The notes beneath the pieces are model-generated. The model was not told where the DNA came from. It did not search any database and saw nothing but the letters and a program-made list of their open reading frames with translations. A DNA stretch of 36,148 bases, from contig JBGCGJ010000048.1 in NCBI GenBank assembly GCA_045110675.1, positions 1 to 36,148 of the forward strand, given 5' to 3'. Positions 18,301 through 25,486 of the stretch are shown here, in pieces. Position 1 is the stretch's first letter. Each line of letters begins with the position of its first letter. Position numbers and translations under genes: made by a program. This stretch comes from JBALVT01 sp045110675 (GTDB lineage Bacteria > Pseudomonadota > Gammaproteobacteria > Pseudomonadales > Halieaceae).

Positions 18301-21300
18301 CAGTACGGGGCCAGTGCAAGCACCCTACAATATATATGCAGGACTCGTTCTTGAAAAACAACTGGACCTGAATACTGATACCGATACGACGACCGAAATC
18401 GGGCTTACGGTGTCAGTCAAACAAATTGACGAATGGGGTAATAACACTTATTCCAAAGTGGAAACGTTCAAAAAATCCACGAATTTTGAATTGTTGAGCC
18501 GAGTTGAAACCGATAATGACTTCGATCCACTGGTGGCTAGTAATCCTTGGGATCAACGGTTGGGTCGATTGCGTGAATCCGTGGTCACTTACCATCGTCC
18601 AGGCACCACTCCTAACACGATCGTGCGTAAGTCTAAGTTCGAATACGGAGGAAGTACTGGTTCGCTGAAAGGACTGCTCAAAAAAGAAATCCTCCATCCT
18701 GACGATCCGCAGAATCGACGTACAACAACGTACTGGCGCGACATCTATGGAAACGTAAGGACCAAAACGGTCGCCGGTGACCCGGATGGTAGCGGTCCTC
18801 TTACCAACCAGGTGCGCACCACCAAGTTCGAATATGACTCACATGGCCGATTGGAAAACGCGATCTATGTAAATACTGGCAACACCGCAATAACTGCACC
18901 TGACGCTGGTATTCCAGCAGGGTACTTAAGAGTCAAAAAAGTCATTCAGAGAAATCAGTGGGGATCGCCCACGCAGATACTGGACACATACGGGAATCTG
19001 ACAACCATTCGATATGGTGCTCTAGGCAGGGAATATTTAAGGCATAGCGGCACTGGCACTTGGCAGAAGACACAATACGTCGATACACAGCTAACACCGG
19101 GCTCAATATGCCCTTCACCGGGCACTTTCGTCCAGGTGCGCGTTACAACAGCTGAGGGGCAGGAACTGGATACCTGCCAGGATGCCTTAGGCAGGACTAT
19201 TCGCACCTCTAAGCTGGGTTTTCAGCCAAATCAACGTGTTTATCAGGAAACGGAATATAACCCCAGCGGACTTGCTCGGCGAACCTCTGTTCCGCATTTC
19301 GCCAATGCCGGGAGTGTTTATTGGTCACGTTCTTCTTACGACTACCTACTTAGACCATTGGCCCAAACACAACCTAATGGCGTCACTATGGAGTACGAGT
19401 ACACTGGCCTCGTTACGAGTATCGAGAACCTGGACAATGGCCAAAGAAAATTCGAGGCGCGCAACTTCCAAGGAGAGCTCACAGCTGTCGTAGATGCTAA
19501 TTATGCAGTAGTTTCATATGAATACGATGCTGCTGGGGACCTTCATGAAACTACGACAATAAACAGCTTTTTTGCCCCGACTCAGTCCATCTCAATTGTC
19601 ACTCAGCATGATAGCTATGGTCGAAAAATAAGCACTAATGATCCCGACTCTGGTTCGTGGACTTACAAATACAATGCTTTTGCAGAACTCGTAGAACAAA
19701 TTGATGGGCTCGGGCAGCGGACAGTGTCCATTTACGATCAAATGGGACGGATGACAAACAGAAAAGAGTATTGGCCATCATCGCCATTCAACCCAAAGCT
19801 AGCGATTGAGAGTGATTGGTATTACGACAAGTACCAGAGTCAACCGCAAGTTCGTGGTGCGTTGGTCGCCTCAGATACTAGCAGTTACAGTGTTTCAGGT
19901 TCACAGGATGGCCAAGAAACAGTCTTTTTTGACTATGACAGCCGAGGTAGAGAAGTTGGTAAATCAACGGTTCTGGACTTCTATTTACCCGCGGCTGATC
20001 AGCAGATATTTGAGCAAGTCACTACGTATGATCAATACGGCAGGGTTTTCTATTACCTTGATCTAGCTGCAGATGAGCGCGGTACTCAGAATCTCTACAA
20101 TGCCCGTGGCTATGTTAGCCAGGTTAAGGAAGCCTACAGCGTAAATAGCCAAACCGCGCAAAAAGTCTACTCAGAGACGCTCGAAGTCGATGCATTCGGA
20201 AATCGTACGAGATACAAATTGGGCGCTAGGACCATTGAGCGAGACTACCTTGCCGATATGGGCTGGGAAACGGATATTGTTGGCATTGGCACAGGCCAGT
20301 TCGGAACACCGCTCGACCAAGTGTCCACAAGTTATGATGGTATAGGCAATAGGATCGGTCGAACCCGTAAGGAAAATGGCGCTATCATCTCCCAGCAGAG
20401 TTACTGTTATGACGATCTTAACCGCCTCACTAACGTATATAAAAATCAGGCTACCAACAGCTGTTCTTCGTCAGTGCACGATTTTAAGTACGACGCTTTT
20501 GGCAATATCACTGAGAAGGACGGCAAATCTTACTTGTATCAACAAACAGGAAATGCAGGCCCACATGCTGTTACAAAAATAGGAAGCGATTCTTTCTTCT
20601 ATGATGGAAACGGTAGCCTGATAAGCGATACCTTGCGAGATCGGGCTCTAGAATACAGCACATTTAACAAAGTTCGAGAGGTCAGCAACAGTAACGCTAG
20701 CGTAGAGTTTCAGTATGGTATCGATAGAAATCGCTATCGGCGTGTAGACACTGTTTTTGGGGCCGTCAAAAAAACGTGGTATTCCGGCCGGTCGCGACTA
20801 GAGCAGAAAACAACCGGAAAGGAAATCAAGCGCCACATCAACAACGAAATCGTAGTGGTACATCCACTGAATACAAACGGCGCGGTACAAACATCAACTA
20901 CCTCGGTGAAGTACCAGCTACTTGACCACCTAGGATCGGTTATAGCTAATTACGCTGAGTCCGTTGCGCTTGCGGAAATTTACATGCGATACGATGCATG
21001 GGGGCATCGTCTAGAATACAACTCGGGTAATCCATATACATTGCCGATCTTCGTGAGTGTATTACCGCTTGGCTTTACAGGCCATGAGCACATTGAACAA
21101 TTAGGTTTCATTCATATGAACGGCCGTATTTATGATCCTGAGATGGGCCGCTTCATGCAAGCTGATCCCTTTATTGACGGAGTTACCAGTACACAGGGAT
21201 ATAACCGGTACACGTATGTTGGAAACAACCCTTTAAGTTATACCGACCCGTCCGGGTATCTGACTATCCGAACGCATGAAGCGTTCAACATAGCCACTAC

Positions 21301-22264
21301 CGTGATAGTTACTTTGGCAACGTGGGGTGTTGGGACACCGGCAGCAGCTGGCGCAAATTCTACTATTACTATAGGCCAGGCGGCGGCAGCCGGTGCGGCT
21401 GGTGGCTTTACAACGGGTTTCGTTGCTAGCGGTGACCTAGGCCTAGCAGCAAGGTCTGCTCTCTTCGGTGCGGTGTCTGCGGCAGCGTTTACAGGGATTG
21501 GTGGTTACTTCACCGGTGAAACCAGTGGTGGCTTGTTTCATATCGCATCACATGGAGTGGTCGGTGGTGCAATGGCAGAGCTCCAGGGAGGAGAATTTGG
21601 CCATGGGTTTATTTCGGCTGGGTTAACAAAAGCGCTTGGCCCAGTGATAGGTAGAGCGGAGGGTTGGGTTGTAAACCAGCGAAGCATACAGCAGGTGATC
21701 GTTGCCGGACTGGTGGGAGGAACCATTTCAGAGCTCTCAGGCGGAAAATTTGGAAATGGAGCGCTCAGCGCAGCAATGGGGAACTTGTTCAATGCGCAGC
21801 GAGATGCACCAAAGGGGAATGGAGTAATCGGTTATGACTCTGACGGTGTCCCAATTTTTGATGAGTCTCACCCAAGGTTCCATAACTACTACGATTCTAA
21901 TAGTTGCGCTAAAGGATCAGGTGGTTGTACTTATGCAAATGCTAGAGCTGGGTTATTAAGGTTTCCTGCACCAGGAGCTTCTGGTAAACCTATTGCTGAT
22001 GAGCAAATAGGCTTTGCCATTGTCGGCCTTGTGCGTCATGAAGTCTATGATAGTGGCGCGCAAGTAATCAATGTCACTTTAGAAGGAAAGCATTTACTGG
22101 CACCAGGTACTGTTCGAAGGTGGGTTACGGAGGATGTTTCAAGTGTGACAATTCATACTTATGGGGAGGGAACAGGTCGATTACCGGGGCCAAACGTAAC
22201 TTTCTCTGAATCATTGTGGCGTGGTGTTGATAACAGTATTTTTGACTATATGAGACAGCAATGA
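15335..22264 (+). CDS. Giant SpvB / FG-GAP / RHS-repeat exported protein with variable toxin-like C-terminus
   Basis: This 2309-residue protein starts at the ATG at 15335, which has GGAG seven bases upstream; upstream TTG/ATG codons at 15317 and 15320 lack this. A signal peptide covers about 14-33 (LAALTFSLGLHASLVQG). Domains in order: SpvB-like N-terminus (about 55-330, GGKFRVNEQGQANYDIPI); seven Asp-rich FG-GAP/VCBS calcium loops near 388, 463, 527, 604, 683, 730 and 788 (for example DLNGDGYLDLVW); YD/RHS repeats (about 1050-1860); and the RHS core (about 1860-1975, LLDHLGSVIANY, GRIYDPEMGRFMQADP, DPSGY). After the core come a Gly/Ala-rich hydrophobic stretch and a unique tail (about 2165-2309) of lower G+C. 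This is the polymorphic-toxin layout: a hollow RHS/TcB-like shell enclosing a toxin domain. The tail activity is unknown. Confidence 0.9.
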   Translation: MDKAFKTERKSHTFSLAALTFSLGLHASLVQGYLPPVPSPASIPSDGPSSSSDKVGSLGGKFRVNEQGQANYDIPIVAPAGVAGVTPKLALKYNSQGGPGLLGAGWSISGISAISRCRQTRHQDGHAKPITWTSEDRFCLNGQRLIMTSSGNGVSYGDPGTTYALEVSDYSTITALGGQPGQGSPDYFTVEAKDGSTTRFGAAGNSEAEQRPVDVNGSPINDKVLSWSMSRYSDSAANYIYYVYQNGIEGHRLRHVFYAYPKVETGYRARIEFQYTDNRLDPVYGYTGGYKFGSNKLLNKVLVRNDDATNTSGYLTLREYRLAYHQPSNANGHGQPHNRLKSVTECRSTNCYKPTTFTWPTQSWGYQTNIPDTVFPQASGDYAEPQYADLNGDGYLDLVWLERSTSTFPTGQYDGHTWRYALYVPAFDANQQEIGNFGGTQNIHVDGNSYSIASPRMLDWALLDYNSDGRTDVLIPVIPAGGNDSTVGTWKVFLSNDNGVDFTNPIDLNAIDPAGGFQVAAGNKIKVVDLNSDALPDIVHDFGGSRVVRLMQRSPAAAQYANSFSGIIHQIEALLPPSYPAPGKPPGWTVEWLLAEDLDQALQLGDFNGDGNVDLVASKIIFPPPGCKIGQLNCFPESLGTHVLLSETGTLTTGGEPFLPEFVDKGFVVQNPMPDYGSMQQIADINGDGLADMLVRDKSFNYIHHVRLSTGTSFETNQVPGSILEFERANLMDVDQDGTLELIYPNSQGIINYQYFDTGADNFHATVQGFGSQFTLSMTGNGYTTFSFSDVNSDGLPDWLAHNSERVNFKKRTGATNRITKINNGLGTITDIEYASLADNDVYGVDSDSLANRLTWDLSPFEPNLGKPEHGIFDVRPNSTQVVKVVKGTMPAAGVSAGQVDEGAVSTIVYSYRNAKLEAGGGGLLGFGTVATIDPQTGIISTTDYRQDHPFTGLPRSTETLKITGYDPVNEVLISKLLRQESNFWAFQNSTGPVQAPYNIYAGLVLEKQLDLNTDTDTTTEIGLTVSVKQIDEWGNNTYSKVETFKKSTNFELLSRVETDNDFDPLVASNPWDQRLGRLRESVVTYHRPGTTPNTIVRKSKFEYGGSTGSLKGLLKKEILHPDDPQNRRTTTYWRDIYGNVRTKTVAGDPDGSGPLTNQVRTTKFEYDSHGRLENAIYVNTGNTAITAPDAGIPAGYLRVKKVIQRNQWGSPTQILDTYGNLTTIRYGALGREYLRHSGTGTWQKTQYVDTQLTPGSICPSPGTFVQVRVTTAEGQELDTCQDALGRTIRTSKLGFQPNQRVYQETEYNPSGLARRTSVPHFANAGSVYWSRSSYDYLLRPLAQTQPNGVTMEYEYTGLVTSIENLDNGQRKFEARNFQGELTAVVDANYAVVSYEYDAAGDLHETTTINSFFAPTQSISIVTQHDSYGRKISTNDPDSGSWTYKYNAFAELVEQIDGLGQRTVSIYDQMGRMTNRKEYWPSSPFNPKLAIESDWYYDKYQSQPQVRGALVASDTSSYSVSGSQDGQETVFFDYDSRGREVGKSTVLDFYLPAADQQIFEQVTTYDQYGRVFYYLDLAADERGTQNLYNARGYVSQVKEAYSVNSQTAQKVYSETLEVDAFGNRTRYKLGARTIERDYLADMGWETDIVGIGTGQFGTPLDQVSTSYDGIGNRIGRTRKENGAIISQQSYCYDDLNRLTNVYKNQATNSCSSSVHDFKYDAFGNITEKDGKSYLYQQTGNAGPHAVTKIGSDSFFYDGNGSLISDTLRDRALEYSTFNKVREVSNSNASVEFQYGIDRNRYRRVDTVFGAVKKTWYSGRSRLEQKTTGKEIKRHINNEIVVVHPLNTNGAVQTSTTSVKYQLLDHLGSVIANYAESVALAEIYMRYDAWGHRLEYNSGNPYTLPIFVSVLPLGFTGHEHIEQLGFIHMNGRIYDPEMGRFMQADPFIDGVTSTQGYNRYTYVGNNPLSYTDPSGYLTIRTHEAFNIATTVIVTLATWGVGTPAAAGANSTITIGQAAAAGAAGGFTTGFVASGDLGLAARSALFGAVSAAAFTGIGGYFTGETSGGLFHIASHGVVGGAMAELQGGEFGHGFISAGLTKALGPVIGRAEGWVVNQRSIQQVIVAGLVGGTISELSGGKFGNGALSAAMGNLFNAQRDAPKGNGVIGYDSDGVPIFDESHPRFHNYYDSNSCAKGSGGCTYANARAGLLRFPAPGASGKPIADEQIGFAIVGLVRHEVYDSGAQVINVTLEGKHLLAPGTVRRWVTEDVSSVTIHTYGEGTGRLPGPNVTFSESLWRGVDNSIFDYMRQQ

Positions 22265-22554
22265 TGATTCAAGCAAGCTTGAAAACACTCACTGATGCTG
22301 TATTTTTTATAGTCTTGCTTCTAGCAGTAATCTTTTTTTTAAGAGAGGTGGTTGGCTTAATTTATCTAAGTCAAGATGCGGGATTATTGGTGGTGCGCCT
22401 ATTTTTGATTGGCGCGCCTTTATCCCTAATTTTATCTTTGGCATCTTTAGTTAGTTTGAACCTTGCTCGCCATAAGTGGTATTCCTTGGTGTCTGGAGTA
22501 GAGGTTTTAATTTTGGCTGTAGTCTATTGGATTATTTATGCGAGTCAAATTTAA
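22261..22554 (+). CDS. Small three-helix membrane protein, candidate immunity protein
   Basis: This 97-residue, very hydrophobic protein has three predicted membrane helices: about 13-36 (AVFFIVLLLAVIFF), 42-66 (LLVVRLFLIGAPLSLILSL) and 75-94 (SGVEVLILAVVYWIIY). The start ATG overlaps the stop of the giant RHS gene by four bases (ATGA), so translation is coupled. A small gene directly after an RHS toxin tail is the standard place for the cognate immunity gene. Its low G+C matches the toxin tail rather than the shell. A membrane immunity protein would fit a toxin that acts on or at the inner membrane, but this is inference. I recognise no family. Confidence 0.6.
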   Translation: MMIQASLKTLTDAVFFIVLLLAVIFFLREVVGLIYLSQDAGLLVVRLFLIGAPLSLILSLASLVSLNLARHKWYSLVSGVEVLILAVVYWIIYASQI

Positions 22555-22935
22555 CTACTGCTGTTGAAGGCTTTGTATAATTATTTTGTCTTGTTCTTGA
22601 AACTCTGCTAACCATCCTTCAAATATCTTTTTGTCGGCGGCAGTATAACCTGTCGTTCTTATGTCAATGGAATTTTCCTCTTCAATGATTTTTCTAATGA
22701 CCATTGATGGATAAGCAAAGTGGTCTTTTTTTGTGAAAAAATAGACACTGGCTTCTTTCTGGATATCAACTCGCCATAGTCCAGATTCTTCTGAAACTAT
22801 TGCGCCTTCCCTAGTTTTTATCTCATCGAGTGCTTTTTTGATATCAAATGATTTTTGGCCTCTATACTCAGCTGCCTGAATGTGTGATGTCATAAGGAAA
22901 ATGGCTCCAAAAATTAGAATAAGTTCTTTAATCAT
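22555..22935 (-). CDS. Small exported protein, convergent with the immunity candidate
   Basis: This 126-residue protein starts at the ATG at 22935, preceded by GAGGCG; a longer reading to 23094 runs into IS3 sequence and is rejected. Residues 1-19 are a signal peptide (MIKELILIFGAIFLMTSHI, cleavage near QAAEY). The mature part is charged and mixed alpha/beta (SFDIKKALDEIKTREGAIV, LWRVDIQKEASVYFF) with no cysteines. Its stop codon touches that of the membrane protein on the other strand. It has the same A+T-rich composition as the toxin tail. It may belong to the same cargo, for example as a periplasmic immunity or adaptor protein, but I have no family match. Confidence 0.6.
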   Translation of the reverse strand: MIKELILIFGAIFLMTSHIQAAEYRGQKSFDIKKALDEIKTREGAIVSEESGLWRVDIQKEASVYFFTKKDHFAYPSMVIRKIIEEENSIDIRTTGYTAADKKIFEGWLAEFQEQDKIIIQSLQQQ

Positions 22936-23028
22936 GTTCGCCTCTTTTTTACGGTTCGCTCTGATACGGCCTGAGTTTACCCGACACTTTCTTAAGTTAA
23001 AATCATAGAAAATGAAACGAGGTGAATC

Positions 23029-23128
23029 ATGGGCAAAGGAATCCGTTACTCGGATGAATTCAAGCAAGAAGCGGTCAATCAGTTGGTCGTTCACGGCTAC
23101 CCCGTTTTGGAAGTGAGCAAGCGATTAG
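23029..23128 (+). pseudogene. IS3-family OrfA fragment
   Basis: About 33 codons (MGKGIRYSDEFKQEAVNQLV, then HGYPVLEVSKRLG) match the N-terminus of IS3-family OrfA, which carries the helix-turn-helix. The likely left end of that element begins near 22972 (TGAGTTTACCCGACAC). The match ends at 23128, where the IS6-like element begins, and nothing of IS3 is seen on its other side. Confidence 0.75.
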
Positions 23129-23787
23129 GGTTCTGGCAATTTAACTCCGCCAGGCCAAGGAAATCTAACCCTTGGTCTCAGGCTACCGCCCTACTTTGCT
23201 CATTGAACGCACTAATCCTCAGATCCCGGTAATGCTGAGCCTTGACCAGGTGCCTACCCAGATTGAACAAATCACTGACCGCAGCCCTCGCTCCCTCACC
23301 CTGGTCGCTTCATGGGATTGCGCAGTGCGATTATTCTCATACTGCTTGGTGCTGTGGATCTCCTCAGGAATCAACTCACGAGAGCCTGCCCCGCTTACTG
23401 GGTATGTGCAACTCCATAGCTACGCAATTTATCAGTCACTATCTTCCTGGGCTCAATGCCATACGATCCTAATAACCTTTTGAAGAATCGCTTCGCAGCA
23501 GCACCGTCTCTCTTGGCCTGAAGGTAAACATCGACAACTTCGCTATCTTGATCTACGGCCCGCCACAGGTAATGCTGCTTGCCATTGATTTTGACGAAGA
23601 CCTCATCGATGTAGAAGGTTTCGCCGTAGCCCCGCTTGACCAGCAGATCTTCAATATCGCGGTGGCTCAGATTGAATCGGTAGTAGAGCCAGACGGCACA
23701 GCTGATGATGTCAGGAGGGAACCGGTGACGCCTATAGGTCTTCATGGGCCGATTCTAACAATATCAACGCTTTAACTTGGCAGTACC
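23129..23787 (-). mobile_element. Degenerate IS6-family insertion sequence
   Basis: The right end at 23787, read on the minus strand, starts GGTACTGCCAAGTTAA. A similar sequence, GGTTCTGGCAATTTAA, begins at 23129 on the plus strand (13 of 16 matches), so these are probably the two terminal repeats. The bases just outside differ (GCGATTAG left, ATTCACAG right), so no 8-bp target duplication is left. The element is shorter than a normal ~0.8 kb IS6 member because of internal deletions. Confidence 0.7.
23200..23745 (-). pseudogene. IS6-family transposase with internal deletions and frameshifts
   Basis: The frame from 23745 reads MKTYRRHRFPPDIISCAVWL, then YGETFYIDEVFVKINGKQHY and RAVDQDSEVVDVYLQAKRDG, to KIVTDKLRSYGVAHTQ. 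About 35 residues are missing between RG and GETFY, where the relic at 4989-5375 still has them. After a frameshift near 23400 the C-terminal part continues as IHSTKQYENN and SHEATRVRERG, then a second deletion leads into a third frame. Catalytic parts of the DDE region are therefore broken. Confidence 0.85.
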
Positions 23788-23923
23788 ATTCACAGGGATG
23801 AGCACCGCACCGCGGTGCCGCCCTATCCTTTATGGATCTGCATCCTGTGCTATAGATATTGATATCTACTTCGAGGATTTCGACAAGGCCGTCAGCCGAC
23901 TTTTGCTCTCTTAGAGGTGTAGC

Positions 23924-24283
23924 GTGCAAGGATATAATTTTTCGTGGCGCGACCATCGCTATCGAGCAGATAGCGCAACGCTGGCGGTTTGGCCAATCGC
24001 CAAGCTGATTGCGGGTGGCGATTTGCCGGAGATACTGCTCTGCACTTCCGATGCGTTGTTCTGCCAGGCTGCGGCAAGGCTTTGTGCGCGCGATGAAACG
24101 CAGCGCATCGACCCATATAGTATTCCAGAGAGTCTAAGGCTGCTCGACGAGCAGGGGTTTTCGGTACTGAGTATCGGCGGCGCTCTCTGCTTCGTTCGCG
24201 ATTACCCTGAGACTATTCAAGTTGAGCACGTGATGAGCTGCCTGTCACGGTGGTATTTCGTGGCTCGCGTGTTGCCCTTCTGA
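23924..24283 (+). CDS. Hypothetical plasmid-backbone protein
   Basis: This 119-residue protein is not recognised. It starts with GTG at 23924 behind AGAGGTG. It is soluble, with mixed helix and strand: WRDHRYRADSATLAVWPIAK, LPEILLCTSDALFCQAAARL, FSVLSIGGALCFVRDYPE and a C-terminal SRWYFVARVLPF. No signal peptide or membrane helix is seen. It is the first of four codirectional genes leading to radC. Codon use resembles the other backbone genes, not the A+T-rich cargo to the left, so the backbone probably begins just past the IS6 end at 23787. A role early after DNA transfer is possible from context only. Confidence 0.6.
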   Translation: MQGYNFSWRDHRYRADSATLAVWPIAKLIAGGDLPEILLCTSDALFCQAAARLCARDETQRIDPYSIPESLRLLDEQGFSVLSIGGALCFVRDYPETIQVEHVMSCLSRWYFVARVLPF

Positions 24284-24307
24284 TTTTCTTCATAGGCCTT
24301 TCAAGCA

Positions 24308-24519
24308 GGTTCAGAAACCTGAACTTGACCGATAGTCGTCCCTCGCTACGATAGCGTTACCTAGCCGCCAGTCCATTCTGGCATCTAGTCGCAGGGTTAC
24401 CCTGCATCTTACGCTGGGACACCCAGCCAACGTACCCATGCGGTACGTCTTTGTTCACACCCGTCGGGTAGCTCACCTGACGGGTAATGTTGCTTGACGT
24501 TTTTCTTTTGGAGAAACCT
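24308..24519 (+). promoter_or_regulatory. Structured leader, copy A (conserved in three copies)
   Basis: The copy opens with CAGAAACCTGAACTTGACC and contains two hairpins with short loops: GCAGGG-TTA-CCCTGC (24391-24405) and GCTGGG-ACA-CCCAGC (24413-24427). Two further hairpins follow (ACGTACC/GGTACGT and ACCCGTC/GACGGGT). The same order recurs at 24951-25124 (B) and 35788-36030 (C). TTGACC, 16 bases, then TACGAT could form a promoter inside it. It ends at the ribosome-binding site of the gene at 24520. Confidence 0.7.
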
Positions 24520-24849
24520 ATGAACAGCATTACGAACGAAGTAAAAATGACGTATGGATTGCATGACGTACAGGTGCCGCAATTCCAGTGCCCGGTGGTC
24601 GTGGACCCAACGCTATTGCAGATGATTCACGGATCTGCATTGCGAGTAGAGACGTTAGTCAGTGGCGCAGCGGCAGCGGTTGAGTTGGTGTCGCGCTTTG
24701 AAAGTCGCACGCAGTTTGTCCAGTTCAGCTGTGCAATGGCCAGACCGATTGCCGAACAGGCTCTGTCCTTGCGCGTCGTGTTGGTCAACGGCCGCTTGGG
24801 AAATGTTGCGAGAATTGAATGCTCGCCGTTTACACGGAGCCTTGTGTAG
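24520..24849 (+). CDS. Hypothetical small protein behind structured leader A
   Basis: This 109-residue soluble protein is not recognised. The start ATG at 24520 follows GGAGAAACCT; an in-frame start at 24487 lies inside the leader and is rejected. It contains VPQFQCPVVVDPTLLQMIHG, then an Ala-rich helix (SGAAAAVELVSRFESR) and ends SLRVVLVNGRLGNVARIECS. No export signal is visible. It follows the 212-base leader and is closed by a strong terminator at 24904. Being a lone small gene with its own leader and terminator suggests strict, separate control. Small leading-region proteins often counter host defences or the SOS response; whether this one does is unknown. Confidence 0.65.
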   Translation: MNSITNEVKMTYGLHDVQVPQFQCPVVVDPTLLQMIHGSALRVETLVSGAAAAVELVSRFESRTQFVQFSCAMARPIAEQALSLRVVLVNGRLGNVARIECSPFTRSLV

Positions 24850-24903
24850 CTGGACTAGCTAACTTCTGCGAACGACTGATGGTTAGCGTTCTCGTCATTT
24901 GTT

Positions 24904-24930
24904 AAGGAACCCTGTGGGTTCCTTTTTTTT
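24904..24930 (+). terminator. Rho-independent terminator
   Basis: Perfect 9-bp stem AAGGAACCC / GGGTTCCTT with a TGT loop, followed by a run of T. It closes the gene ending at 24849. Confidence 0.9.
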
Positions 24931-24950
24931 GCCTATCGTTTTATAGAACA

Positions 24951-25124
24951 CCCTCAGAAACCTTACCTTGAACGTATTTTTTAGCGGTGTAATCGTATGC
25001 AGGCTTAGTGGCTACTCACAGTAGCATCTAGCCGCAGGGACACCCTGCACCATTCCCCGTTTGGGTTTTCACCCCATTCGGGGGGAAGCCTGCATGGGAA
25101 TCATTGACGTTAAGGAGATTAACC
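24951..25124 (+). promoter_or_regulatory. Structured leader, copy B
   Basis: The copy opens with CTCAGAAACCTTACCTTGAAC and contains TAGCATCTAGCCGCAGGG with the hairpin GCAGGG-ACA-CCCTGC at 25034-25048. It then has a region equivalent to the 3' hairpins of copies A and C (TTTTCACCCC, CATTCGGGG). The second ACA-loop hairpin of A and C is not evident here. It ends at the ribosome-binding site AAGGAG of the gene at 25125. Confidence 0.7.
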
Positions 25125-25316
25125 ATGTCCAAGTATATGAATGTGTTTGTACAGGAGCAGTTCGAGTCCGGTGGTGAGACCAAAAGCAACTACACGAAAG
25201 TGGGCGTTGCCTTTCCTCACGACAAGGGCGATGGCTTCAACTTGAAAATCACCCCAGGGATTTCGATCTCCGGTGATCTGGTGGTCTTTCCACCCAAGGA
25301 GAATGAGGACCGCTAG
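25125..25316 (+). CDS. Hypothetical 63-residue protein behind structured leader B
   Basis: This small soluble protein reads MSKYMNVFVQEQFESGGETK, then YTKVGVAFPHDKGDGFNLKI and a C-terminal GDLVVFPPKENEDR. The start at 25125 has AAGGAG upstream; the in-frame start at 25104 is inside the leader. The pattern (short beta-rich chain, K-V-G-V-A-F, then a sentence-like N-L-K-I strand) is shared with small proteins often seen beside radC on plasmids and integrative elements, as far as I recall. The function of that family is not known to me. A terminator at 25326 closes the gene. It lies between the gene at 24520 and radC, each with its own leader. Confidence 0.7.
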   Translation: MSKYMNVFVQEQFESGGETKSNYTKVGVAFPHDKGDGFNLKITPGISISGDLVVFPPKENEDR

Positions 25317-25325
25317 GCTTCATCG

Positions 25326-25358
25326 AAAAACCCCTGCAGAGACTGCCGGGGTTTTTCT
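25326..25358 (+). terminator. Rho-independent terminator
   Basis: Stem AAAAACCCC / GGGGTTTTT with a 13-base loop, followed by more T. The A/T-rich stem base could allow use in both directions. It closes the gene ending at 25316. Confidence 0.85.
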
Positions 25359-25387
25359 TTTTGCCAGCAACGTTAGCAATAGCGTGA

Positions 25388-25486
25388 CAGTACCGCCGCA
25401 AGGCATCACCCCGATGGGATACTTCCCATCGGGCGTATCTCGTCATTAATTCAATTTAATTTGACTGAATAAAGCGAGATACGACG
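25388..25486 (+). promoter_or_regulatory. Structured radC leader with long-range stem at the ribosome-binding site
   Basis: It contains an 8-bp hairpin CCGATGGG / CCCATCGG (25410-25431) directly followed by CGTATCTCG. That sequence is perfectly complementary to CGAGATACG, located four bases before the radC ATG. The second stem would bury the ribosome-binding region of radC. It differs in sequence from leaders A-C. Confidence 0.55.

Noticed and set aside
22555..23094. The longer 179-residue reading of the small exported gene
   Set aside because: The extra N-terminal part lies in the left end of an IS3-like element, and the ATG at 22935 has both a ribosome-binding site and a signal peptide.
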